Below, piece by piece: positions 1 through 10,735 of a stretch of DNA of 64,000 nucleotides. A model generated the notes under the pieces. That model was not told the DNA's origin. It was given only the letters and a program-made list of their open reading frames with translations, and searched no databases. Within the stretch, counting starts at the first letter, position 1; each line of letters begins with the position of its first letter. Both the position numbers and the translations under genes were made by a program. Origin of the DNA: Ecytonucleospora hepatopenaei (lineage: Eukaryota > Microsporidia > Enterocytozoonidae). The stretch is from the NCBI GenBank assembly GCA_026692725.1, contig JAPMUG010000001.1, positions 1 through 64,000 of the forward strand, read 5' to 3'.

Positions 1-770
1 AACTAACTAACTAACTAAACCTAACTACTAACCTAACTAAAACTAACTACCTAACTAACTAAACTAACTAACCTAACCTAACCTAAACTAACTAAACTAA
101 ACTACTAACTTAACTAACTTAACTAAACTAACTACTAACTACTAACTAACTAACTAACTACTAACTAAACTAACTAACTAAACTAAACTAAACTAACTAA
201 CCTAAACTAACCTAAACTAACTAACTAACTAACTAACTAAACTAACTAAACTAAACTAAACTAACTAAACTAAACTAACTAACTAACTAACTTAACTAAA
301 CTAAACTAAAACTAAACTAAACTAACTAAACTAACTAAACTAACTAAACTAACTAAACTAACTAACTACTAACTACTAACTAAACTAACTTAACTAAACT
401 ACTAACTAAACTAAACTAAACTAACTAACTAACTAAACTAACTAACTAACTAACTAAACTAACTAACTAACTAACTAAACTAACTAACCTAACTACTAAC
501 CTAAACTAACTAACTAACTAACTAAACTAAACTAAACTAAACTAACTAACTAACTAAACTAAACTAACTAAACTAACTAACTAACTACTAACTAACTAAC
601 TAACTAACTAAACTAACTAACTAAACTAACTAAACTAAACTAACTAACTAACTAAACTAACTAACTAACTAAACTAACTAACTAACTAACTAACTAAACT
701 AACTAACTAACTAACACTAAACTAACTAACTAACTAACTAACTAAACTAACTAAACTAACTAAACTAACT

Positions 771-805
<35 letters not shown>

Positions 806-992
806 ACTAAACTAACTAACTAACTAACTAACTAAACTAACTAACTAACTAAACTAACTAACTAACTAACTAAACTAACTAACTAAACTAACTAACTAAC
901 TAACTAAACTAACTAAACTAACTAAACTAACTAACTAAACTAACTAACTAAACTAACTAACTAAACTAACTAACTAACTAACTAACTAAACT

Positions 993-1031
<39 letters not shown>

Positions 1032-1124
1032 ACTAAACTAACTAACTAACTAACTAACCTAACTAACTAACTAAACTAACTAAACTAACTAACTAACTAA
1101 ACTAACTAACTAAACTAACTAACT

Positions 1125-1155
<31 letters not shown>

Positions 1156-1360
1156 ACTAACTAACTAACTAAACTAACTAACTAACTAACTAAACTAACT
1201 AACTAACTAACTAAACTAACTAACTAAACTAACTAACTAACTAAACTAACTAACTAAACTAACTAACTAAACTAACTAAACTAACTAAACTAACTAACTA
1301 AACTAAACTAACTAACTAACTAAACTAACTAACTAACTAACTAAACTAAACTAACTAACT

Positions 1361-1391
<31 letters not shown>

Positions 1392-1573
1392 ACTAACTAA
1401 CTAAACTAACTAACTAACTAACTAAACTAAACTAACTAACTAAACTAACTAACTAACTAAACTAACTAAACTAACTAACTAACTAACTAACTAAACTAAC
1501 TAACTAACTAACTAAACTAAACTAACTAAACTAACTAACTAACTAACTAAACTAACTAACTAACTAACTAACT

Positions 1574-1604
<31 letters not shown>

Positions 1605-1623
1605 ACTAACTAACTAACTAACT

Positions 1624-1691
<68 letters not shown>

Positions 1692-1786
1692 ACTAACTAA
1701 CTAACTAACTAAACTAACTAAACTAACCTAACTAAACTAACTAAACTAAACTAAACTAACTAACTAACTAAACTAACTAACTAACT

Positions 1787-1817
<31 letters not shown>

Positions 1818-1919
1818 ACTAACTAAACTAACTAACTAAACTAACTAAACTAACTAACTAAACTAACTAACTAACTAAACTAACTAACTAAACTAACTAA
1901 CTAACTAAACTAACTAACT

Positions 1920-1950
<31 letters not shown>

Positions 1951-1953
1951 ACT

Positions 1954-1986
<33 letters not shown>

Positions 1987-2006
1987 ACTAACTAAACTAA
2001 CTAACT

Positions 2007-2065
<59 letters not shown>

Positions 2066-2085
2066 ACTAACTAACTAAACTAACT

Positions 2086-2155
<70 letters not shown>

Positions 2156-2346
2156 CTAACTAACTAACTAACACTTAACCTAAACTTAACTAACTAACTA
2201 ACTAACTAAACTAACCTAAACTAAACTAACTAACTAAACTAACTAACTAAACTAACTAACTTAACTAAACTAAACTAAACTAACTAACTAACTTAACTAA
2301 CTAACTAACTTAACTAAACTAACTTAACTAACTAACTAAACTAACT

Positions 2347-2390
<44 letters not shown>

Positions 2391-2474
2391 ACTAACTAAA
2401 CTACTAACCTAACCTAAACTAACTAAACAAACTAACTAACTAATAAACCTAACTAACTAACTACTAACTAAACT
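1..2474. repeat. Telomeric repeat tract, CTAA/CTAAA
   Basis: The tract is an almost uninterrupted mixture of CTAA and CTAAA units with scattered variants (CCTAA, CTACTAA, CTTAA). Read on the other strand, the G-strand repeat is TTAG/TTTAG. The C-rich strand reads 5' to 3' from the left edge, which is the orientation expected for the left end of a linear eukaryotic chromosome. Unit length is heterogeneous rather than fixed. The variants become denser towards the inner edge (about 2160-2470), as expected of older, non-renewed telomere-proximal repeats. No gene is present. Confidence 0.93.
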
Positions 2475-3079
2475 ATAGCTTACCGTAGGTAAGATATCTA
2501 GTCAATAGCTTACCGTAGGTAAGATATCTAGTCAATAGCTTACCGTAGGTAAGATATCTAGTCAATAGCTTACCGTAGGTAAGATATCTAGTCAATAGCT
2601 TACCGTAGGTAAGATATCTAGTCAATAGCTTACCGTAGGTAAGATATCTAGTCAATAGCTTACCGTAGGTAAGATATCTAGTCAATAGCTTACCGTAGGT
2701 AAGATATCTAGTCAATAGCTTACCGTAGGTAAGATATCTAGTCAATAGCTTACCGTAGGTAAGATATCTAGTCAATAGCTTACCGTAGGTAAGATATCTA
2801 GTCAATAGCTTACCGTAGGTAAGATATCTAGTCAATAGCTTACCGTAGGTAAGATATCTAGTCAATAGCTTACCGTAGGTAAGATATCTAGTCAATAGCT
2901 TACCGTAGGTAAGATATCTAGTCAATAGCTTACCGTAGGTAAGATATCTAGTCAATAGCTTACCGTAGGTAAGATATCTAGTCAATAGCTTACCGTAGGT
3001 AAGATATCTAGTCAATAGCTTACCGTAGGTAAGATATCTAGTCAATAGCTTACCGTAGGTAAGATATCTAGTCAATAGC
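2475..3079. repeat. Subtelomeric 30-bp satellite, 20 identical copies
   Basis: Twenty copies of a 30-bp unit, beginning ATAGCTTACCGTAGGTAAGA, run from 2475 to 3074 with no visible substitution, followed by a 5-base partial copy. Each unit contains an inverted repeat CTTACC-gta-GGTAAG, so either strand could form a regular ladder of short hairpins. The array starts exactly where the telomeric repeat stops. The 200-residue open frame across it is only the satellite's periodicity, since 30 is divisible by 3, and is not a gene. The perfect copy identity implies recent amplification or homogenisation. Confidence 0.95.
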
Positions 3080-4284
3080 GCTCCAAAACTTTAACTTCGT
3101 TACACTCCGTCAAGTTTTCTCGCGCTACTAATCATAATCTAATTTTTGTTTTCACGTATTTTCTTTTCTTTGTTTTTACTTTTACTATTCATAAAATAGT
3201 ATTATAATGTTTTTTAGGTACTGTTAAATTAAACTAAACTTTTTGTAATTATTTCTACTATTTTTTCTATTTTATTATTATCATTTTATTAATAGGTTTA
3301 TAAATTTATTAATAGTTTTATAATTTTTATATGTAAATATATTTAAGTATTTATTTTAGTTTTTTTATTTTTTTTACTTTATATTTTTTTTATTTAATAC
3401 ACTCATTGTTTTTCTCTTAAATTTTATTATCTTTTAAAATATTTATATTTTTTTATAAATTTTATAATATTTCCTAATAAATGTATATATTTTTATAATT
3501 TATTTATTAAAAACATGTAAATAGTTAATAAAGTATCTTTTTATAATTATTAATACTATTTAAATACATATTAACTTTATCATTCATACCTTTAATTATA
3601 TTTTATTAGAATATTTCTTTATTTTTTTCTAAATTTCTTAAAATAATAATTTATTTAATAAAATATACTAAACTAATGCATTTTATATATTTATAATTTA
3701 TTTACTATTGTTTATATTATGTTTTACACTTATATTAATACATTTAAATTATGATTTTACTATTATTTTAGTTATATTTTATTTTACTATAAGGGTTAAA
3801 AAATAATTATTAGTAATTTTATTAACAATATTTACAACAAAGGGTATACTAACAAATACAAAAAATTGAAAAATGCACCTACCTAAAACTATTCAATTTT
3901 CAATATCATTGCATTCTATATATACTTTTATTTCATCTTTTTTCTTTTCCTTTATTACCTACGTGTTTTTTATATCTATTATATTTTGTTTTTTATTGTT
4001 TTTTAACATAAAATATCTTAAAACTACTAATATATAATATACACAAATAATTTTATTTATTATACAATTTATTTACAAAACATATAAAAAGTTTTTAGTT
4101 TTTAATATATAGTATAGTTGTGTATTACAAAATATTTTATAAAAGTAATAGTAGTAATACTATTTTAAATTTGTTATTATTGTTAGCTACTAACTAATTA
4201 TATATAGTTATAAAATTGTTTGATAAAATTATTTTTTTCTTAGTGACATTAAATACTTCTTTCTATATATTTTCTAATAAACAC
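3080..4284. other. AT-rich subtelomeric spacer without a recognisable gene
   Basis: There is no credible open frame here. The first 50 bases (3080-3128) are noticeably richer in GC and carry imperfect inverted segments (AAAACTT near 3085 against AAGTTTT near 3111, each beside a GCG-containing block). The rest is low-complexity A/T sequence. Confidence 0.6.
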
Positions 4285-5010
4285 TTATGTGCTCTCTACC
4301 TTAAAAATACAATTATGTACTCCTATGGTTACTGCTAAACTATCGATGCATAAATCATTTACTGTCTTCTCTTTATTTGCTTCTTTACTTAAATTTATGT
4401 TTTTTAATCTCTTCTCGATTATTTTGTTTTGCATATCTTTAAAGTGTAATTTGAAATGTTTAACATTATTATCTTAAAATGCATTTTTCAAAAAATTCAA
4501 ATTCATTAATACATTTTCAATTACTTCATAATTTGTCTCTTTTTCTACTACATTTATTATTTATTATTGTTTTTCTATATACAATTCTATTTGATTTATC
4601 TATTTAATGTTATTGAAAATTCAAAAAAATCTGCTACTAAATTTAAAGCATCATCTGTATTCAAATCTAATGCATAGTATTTTTCTTCAACTAATTTTAT
4701 AAAATATTCTTTTAATTTAAAATAATAAATTATATTTTAAAATAAACTTATAAAGTTGTTTAGTAGTTTATGAATTGTTCTTTCTGTTTTATCAAATAAT
4801 ATTTTTTCTACTTTTCCACTATTACTTAAACTATTATTAGAATTGTTTATTGTGTTATACCATTTTATTGTTAGTTACCATTTTATTGTTAGTTGAAAAT
4901 TAACTGTCAATAAGGTCATTTATCTTTATTTCATTATTATCCCTTTATTTATCAAGTTCTTCCCATATATCTTCTGTTTCTGCATTATTATGCTCATATT
5001 TTATTTTAAA
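4285..5010 (-). pseudogene. Decayed subtelomeric protein gene
   Basis: Reading the minus strand gives protein-like stretches separated by stops and frame changes. From upstream to downstream these include KYEHNNAETEDIWEELDK, then KLKEYFIKLVEEKYYALD, then NYEVIENVLMNLNFLKN, then NLSKEANKEKTVNDLCID, ending at a TAA at 4285-4287. Composition and codon use resemble the intact genes of this window. The frame class changes between the middle and last stretches, and an in-frame TAA lies at 4474-4476, so the gene is broken. The 62-codon plus-strand frame at 4289-4477 is a shadow of it. I do not recognise the family. Confidence 0.45.
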
Positions 5011-5140
5011 AATAAAATTTAGAGTACAAAAAACCACATTTAAAAACAAACAAAAGATTTTCCTTCCATAAATAATCAATGATAACTTAAAAATATATTC
5101 AATGATAATTAAAAATTTATTGGATTTTCCAACGCAGAAA

Positions 5141-5601
5141 TTATTACATTATTACATTATTACATTATTACATTATTACATTATTACATTATTACATTAT
5201 TACATTATTACATTATTACATTATTACATTATTACATTATTACATTATTACATTATTACATTATTACATTATTACATTATTACATTATTACATTATTACA
5301 TTATTACATTATTACATTATTACATTATTACATTATTACATTATTACATTATTACATTATTACATTATTACATTATTACATTATTACATTATTACATTAT
5401 TACATTATTACATTATTACATTATTACATTATTACATTATTACATTATTACATTATTACATTATTACATTATTACATTATTACATTATTACATTATTACA
5501 TTATTACATTATTACATTATTACATTATTACATTATTACATTATTACATTATTACATTATTACATTATTACATTATTACATTATTACATTATTACATTAT
5601 T
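5141..5601. repeat. 8-bp microsatellite (ATTATTAC)n
   Basis: About 57 tandem copies of ATTATTAC run without visible interruption. Because three units make 24 bases, every frame is periodic over 8 codons and one plus-strand frame stays open for 175 codons (5102-5629). That frame is a repeat artefact. The bases just after the array (5602-5690) read as a short protein-like stretch before a stop, so the array may have expanded inside a decayed gene. Confidence 0.93.
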
Positions 5602-6849
5602 GACTTTCATGTTAAAGGAGACAAAATAAATATTAGTTTGAAAATTAGAGATTTATTTATTAAACCTTTTTTTATTTACTAAATAACATTTTTTAACCTA
5701 TCAAAATTATGGTTCTTATTTTTTTAACACTACTTATTAATAAACTCTATTTTGATTAAAAACTTATCACTGAATAAATAACTACGGATGACTTTATCTA
5801 ATACTTGTTTTTTAAGCTGTAAAGTTTAAATAAACTTTTCAAACTAATTAAATATAAAAGAATGCTATAATGCTTGTACTTACATAAAAATGCTAAAACT
5901 TAGAAATACACAAGTTTATTTTAAACACCTATTATTTGTAAATTTTGTCAGGATGTGGCATACAACAATAAAAAAACAATTTTATTTAAAAAACATGTTA
6001 TCTAATAAAAGAGGTGTTAAATAATTTGATAAAATTATGTTTAAGTTAGTTTTTTACCTTTTTCTTGTTTTAATTGTGCTTTATAAAATATTTTTGCCTA
6101 AAAAGTTGAAATTATTTTTGTAACTTTTTACTAATAAAATTTAACTTTTAAAAAGTTTACATTACTTTTTGCCCTTGAAATTTTACCTATACATAATATT
6201 GATTTAAATGATACTATTTTACTATACATTAAGTTATATGGTTCATTTTATAATAATTCAAAATTTTAATAGTATCATGTGTATTAGTAATAAAAACGTA
6301 TTTTTTATTTATATCTTTGTTTCTTAACCATATAGTGATAAAATTTTTTTTACATATTTGCTTCTATTTGTTATTTTATGTGTTGAATATGAGTGTAGTT
6401 AAAACTTTATTTAGGTAAAACATGATGGGTGTAAAAAGTATTAAAATATATCAAGATGTCATAATATACCAACATTATGATTATTTTTACTTTTTGTATA
6501 AACCTTGTTCTTTTCCTTTGTATAAAATAAAATTTATTAAAAATCTTTTTTATTTTTATGAATAAATAAATAAGTTTTTGTTGTTTTTCTATTACTAATA
6601 AATTGCTATATAATAAAAATATGTTTAAAAGTTTAATAAATATTTTTCTTACATTATATGTATGTAAAAATATAAATATTTTTATTTTTTTAAACTTTTA
6701 AGGTTAAATAATTTAATGAATATATTTATTTAAAAGAATACACTTTATTACTATGTCTTTTCTATACATTGTTATTAATGTTAAATATATATTGATTTTC
6801 TAATTAGATGATATTTTATATTTTTTAAACTCTATAAAAAATAAACCCT
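5602..6849. other. AT-rich spacer, no gene recognised
   Basis: Only short, stop-riddled frames are present. One of about 26 codons (5602-5680, plus strand) has gene-like composition and may be a fragment. The last few bases (6846-6848, CCC) belong to the start signal of the next gene. Confidence 0.5.
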
Positions 6850-8049
6850 ATGATTTATTTAAAATTTTTAAATTTTTTATATTTTTCTAATGTTATTTAT
6901 AATGCTATTATTATAAAAAAAGAAAATGAATACAATCTTACTAATTCACATTTACACAATAGTGTAGAAAAAGAATTGAACAATACAACAGAAACACTTT
7001 TAGATAATGATGATGAATATTTTAAGGATATGGAAGAATTATTTAAAGGTCATAACAAAGAAGTTTTTGGAAAATTATTTGTTTGGAGACTATTTTTCAT
7101 AAACTGGTCTGGTCCAATGCACATGAAATATGTTATAACAATCAAAAATATTTTTAAAAAATTAGAAAAACCTGATTTTAACAAATTTACATTATGTTCC
7201 AAAGCTTTATGTTCAACAATTTATTATTTTGTAAAAAAGGAACTTATACCATTAATTAATACGGAAATGAATAACCATTTAGATGTTAATGATTTTTTCC
7301 ATAAAAGCACTGTTGCAAGTTTTTGGAGTACCACACATCATAAAGTAGATCATTTAAATTTTAAAAAATTGTACTTTAATGTTTTTATAAATTCAATTAC
7401 TAATCTAATTTTAGCTGCACATAAGTATCATAAATTTGCATTAGAAAATTACAAAAAGGTTGAAGAAAAATTAAAATTTAAAATGGTTGCAACTGACATA
7501 ATATTACATGTCAGTGTTGCACACATTTTACAAAGTTTTGTTTTATTTGATGAATTTAAAGAATTTTTGAGCACATCTTTAGATAAGATAAAGTTAATAT
7601 TTTCTATAGACTTTACATTGTATAACAAAATGATAAAGTTTAAAAAATACTTTAAAGAATTAGAAAATTTATGTATAATGGAAGAAATGGATTTTATACA
7701 AAATATTGCTACTGATAATGTTACAGCTAATGAACTAGAAAAGATATATAAAGATTGGGATGAAATAAATAAACTTAAAAACAAATATATTTTACGTGTA
7801 AAACGTAAACAGTTTTGTGATAAATATAAGTTAAAATATATTGATTGTAGTAAACATGAAATAAAAAAATTTATGCAAGATGTAAATGATATGTATAAAA
7901 ATAACCTTAAAAATATAACAAAAAGTAATGATGATAATAAAATATTTATTAAGGAAGAAAGTGATGTAAATATTACTAATATAAATGAAAATATTTCAAT
8001 AAAACAAGAAGTTGATATAGATATTGTTAAAGAAGAATTAGATTGTTAA
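6850..8049 (+). CDS. Putative secreted protein with three C-terminal sumoylation-consensus sites
   Basis: This 399-residue protein is not one I recognise. Residues 1-19 form a hydrophobic N-terminus typical of a signal peptide (MIYLKFLNFLYFSNVIYNA). No later transmembrane segment is obvious, so export is plausible. The body is Lys/Asn/Phe-rich and probably helical. The acidic tail contains three psi-K-x-E motifs, IKEE (K368), IKQE (K385) and VKEE (K394), within 30 residues. A CCC triplet lies two bases before the ATG, supporting the start. It is the first intact gene from the telomere, a place where lineage-specific secreted families are common. That it is exported is inference from the N-terminus. 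Gene reality is well supported by length and composition. Confidence 0.8.
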   Translation: MIYLKFLNFLYFSNVIYNAIIIKKENEYNLTNSHLHNSVEKELNNTTETLLDNDDEYFKDMEELFKGHNKEVFGKLFVWRLFFINWSGPMHMKYVITIKNIFKKLEKPDFNKFTLCSKALCSTIYYFVKKELIPLINTEMNNHLDVNDFFHKSTVASFWSTTHHKVDHLNFKKLYFNVFINSITNLILAAHKYHKFALENYKKVEEKLKFKMVATDIILHVSVAHILQSFVLFDEFKEFLSTSLDKIKLIFSIDFTLYNKMIKFKKYFKELENLCIMEEMDFIQNIATDNVTANELEKIYKDWDEINKLKNKYILRVKRKQFCDKYKLKYIDCSKHEIKKFMQDVNDMYKNNLKNITKSNDDNKIFIKEESDVNITNINENISIKQEVDIDIVKEELDC

Positions 8050-8604
8050 TATAATAAGTTTTTTATAAAAATATTATAACCTTTTACAGTATATTGAAAA
8101 ATAGTTAATTTTTTAGTAAGTTAAAATATTTTATAAGAGTTTAGTTTAATGTATTTTCTATTATTTTTTATTACAAGTAATTTTTAAATCAAGTATATTT
8201 ATATGTAGGTGTAATTTAATTTTTATAAACAATATAAAATACATTGAGTTTCTGATGTAATAAAATAAGATTAAATATTTTTAAAACATTATAAGCATAT
8301 AAATGAAAATATTTTTATTAATAAGTAAATGTATTGCTTTTAAATATTTTTTATTGATTACTAACTTTTATTATACCTATAAATAAATTTTAAAAATAGT
8401 TTTAAAAAATAATGTTAAAGTCAAGTTAGTATAAATTAGTTTATTTAAAATGATGACAATCTCTACATAATTTGTTATAATAATAATCTACAAAATTATA
8501 AAAGATTAAAGGTATTAACAATTAGATATGTGTTTATTTTAAATAAAAATAGAGAAATAAACAAAAATTGATATTTAAGTTTTCAATGAAACAGTTATAA
8601 ACAA
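8050..8604. other. AT-rich intergenic region
   Basis: No open frame or RNA-like structure could be supported. The region presumably holds the 3' end of the preceding gene and the promoter of the following transpeptidase gene. No CCC motif lies close to the next ATG. Confidence 0.5.
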
Positions 8605-10602
8605 ATGTTACCCTTTCATAAACTAAAAAATAATTTTAAAAATATTTTAAGGAATATTTTAAGGAATATTTTTAGTAATAATTTAAAAAATAATTTTAGT
8701 AATTATTTGAGTGATAGTTTAAAAATTATTTTAAGTATTATTTTAATTATAAATTTAAGTGTTTGTTTAAAAATTAATCAATTAATATTATTTAATTTCA
8801 ATAGTTTAATGGTTAATTGTTCACAAAGTAAAGAATATGATAAATATGTTATAAATACTGAATGTCCTGTTGCTTCTAAGATTGGACAAAAAATGATAGA
8901 AAAAGGTGGAAACGCAGTAGATGCAGCAATTGCTTCTGCTATCACCATTGGTATTATAAACTCATTTTCAGCTGGTATTGGTGGAGGTGGTTTTTTGTTG
9001 TTTTATGACAAGAAAACTAAGGATGCTAAATTTTTTGATTTCAGAGAAACTACTCCTGGTAGTGTAACAGAAGAATATTTTATAAATAATCCTAAAGAAC
9101 TTCAATACACAATTAGGTCTGCATGTGTTCCTGGTGAAATAAAAGGTCTTTCTCAGGTACATAAAAAATATGGTAAGCTTAGATGGGAAGAATTATTTGA
9201 AGAAAATATAAAAATATGTGAAGAAGGATTTCCTGCTTCAGAATTACTTATAAGAAAGTTAAATAACAATAAAGAGGATATTCTTAATGATGAAGGATTT
9301 AGAGAGATATTTACTAGAAATGGTGAAATTATTAAAGTAGGTGATATTGTTATACGTAAAAACCTTGGTAAAACTTTACGTAAAATTTCTAAAGACCCTG
9401 AAGATTTTTACAATGGAGAAATAGCAAATAAAATAGCAGCATTCAGTAAGAGAAATGATGGGTTTATCACACTGAAAGATTTAAATGAATATAAGTGTGA
9501 AGAAAGAGGTGTGTTAAAATCAACATTTAAAGAGTTTAATGTTATTACAACTTCTTTACCTAGTTCAGGTCCATTTATTGTATTAGCTCTAAATATTCTG
9601 TCAAAATACGATTTAAACAATTTTGCTAAAATACTCAAAGATACTAAGAATGTATACATTTATCACTTCTTAATTGAAATATTTAAATTTATGTTTTATA
9701 GAAGAGGAGAAGTAGAAGATCCATTTTTTATGAATTTAAAGAATAATCTTAATAAAACTATAAATAGCAATAATATTGATAAAAATATATATACTAATAA
9801 TAATGATTACAATTTGAATGCAGCTGATGCTAAAATACAGAATTTCATTTCTCAAGAATTGGCTAACAAATATTTCAAAACAATTAACTTTGACTCACCT
9901 ATTGATAAAAGTTATTTTACAGATATGTTACCTTTCAAGGATGATCATGGTACTACACACCTAAATGTATTTCATGAAGATATTTGTGTTTGTCTAACTA
10001 CAACAATAAATTTAGAATTTGGTTCAAAAGTTATGGATCCAGAAACAGGTATAATATTTAACAACCACATGGATGACTTTTCAGTTCCAAATGTAAAAAG
10101 TGCATATAATATTATAGGTAATGGTTTATTTAATAGAATAGAACCATATAAAAGACCATTTAGTTCAGCTGCACCAACTATATTAGAAAAAGTATCAGAA
10201 AATAAAACTACTAAAAATTTATTAGATAATAATATAACTAGTAATAATATTTTAGAAAATAATGCTAATAATATTCTATTAGAAGAAACATTTCTTATAG
10301 GTGCAGCTGGTGGTACTAAAATACCTACATCTATTATCTCAACAATTTTATTTTACTATTTAGATAGAAATTTATATAATGCAATATCTGCACCAAGACT
10401 ACATGAACAACTCAATAGTGTTGTTTATGTTGAACCATCATTTTGTCCTGAACTACAAATTAAACTTAAAGAACTAGGGCATAATATTATGAAATGTGAA
10501 AATATAGGATCATTTACAAGTGTAAATGCAGTTGTTATAAAAAATGGTAAAATTTATGCAGTTGCTGATCCACGTAAAAAGGGTGATTCATGTGGGACAT
10601 AA
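8605..10602 (+). CDS. Gamma-glutamyltranspeptidase, membrane-anchored
   Basis: This 665-residue protein belongs to the gamma-glutamyltranspeptidase family (EC 2.3.2.2), self-processing enzymes that cleave gamma-glutamyl bonds of glutathione and transfer the group to acceptors, usually on the outer cell face. An N-terminal basic, repetitive stretch is followed by one hydrophobic segment at about residues 38-57, suggesting a type II anchor. Family signatures are clear: GNAVDAAIAS, the autoprocessing and catalytic threonine in HGTTHLNV (T450), TINLEFGSKVMDPETG, FNNHMDDFS, PFSSAAPTIL and GAAGGTKIPTS. There is a low-complexity Asn-rich insert at about 390-410. Length is somewhat above the usual size because of the N-terminus and inserts. 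An extracellular GGT could supply a parasite with amino acids from host glutathione, but that role is inference. Confidence 0.95.
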   Translation: MLPFHKLKNNFKNILRNILRNIFSNNLKNNFSNYLSDSLKIILSIILIINLSVCLKINQLILFNFNSLMVNCSQSKEYDKYVINTECPVASKIGQKMIEKGGNAVDAAIASAITIGIINSFSAGIGGGGFLLFYDKKTKDAKFFDFRETTPGSVTEEYFINNPKELQYTIRSACVPGEIKGLSQVHKKYGKLRWEELFEENIKICEEGFPASELLIRKLNNNKEDILNDEGFREIFTRNGEIIKVGDIVIRKNLGKTLRKISKDPEDFYNGEIANKIAAFSKRNDGFITLKDLNEYKCEERGVLKSTFKEFNVITTSLPSSGPFIVLALNILSKYDLNNFAKILKDTKNVYIYHFLIEIFKFMFYRRGEVEDPFFMNLKNNLNKTINSNNIDKNIYTNNNDYNLNAADAKIQNFISQELANKYFKTINFDSPIDKSYFTDMLPFKDDHGTTHLNVFHEDICVCLTTTINLEFGSKVMDPETGIIFNNHMDDFSVPNVKSAYNIIGNGLFNRIEPYKRPFSSAAPTILEKVSENKTTKNLLDNNITSNNILENNANNILLEETFLIGAAGGTKIPTSIISTILFYYLDRNLYNAISAPRLHEQLNSVVYVEPSFCPELQIKLKELGHNIMKCENIGSFTSVNAVVIKNGKIYAVADPRKKGDSCGT

Positions 10603-10735
10603 TATTTTCTTTTTTAGTAAATTTTGATTTTATTTTTTATTTTTCTTTTTAAAGTATTTTAAATTGAATATTGATTAAAGATAAAATGGTTATTTTTACA
10701 TCAATCTCTTAAATTTTTATTTACTTTTTCTATTT

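Noticed and set aside
2473..3075. A 200-residue minus-strand open frame with a 10-residue repeat
   Set aside because: It is produced entirely by the 30-bp satellite. 30 is divisible by 3, so any frame without a stop in one unit stays open.
2475..3079. CRISPR-like look of regularly spaced repeats
   Set aside because: The units are directly adjacent without unique spacers, and the context is a eukaryotic telomere.
4289..4477. 62-residue plus-strand frame
   Set aside because: The opposite strand has better gene-like composition over the same bases. The frame is a shadow of the decayed minus-strand gene.
5102..5629. A 175-residue plus-strand frame rich in Leu, His and Tyr
   Set aside because: It is a translation of the 8-bp microsatellite and has no gene-like sequence outside it apart from short edges.
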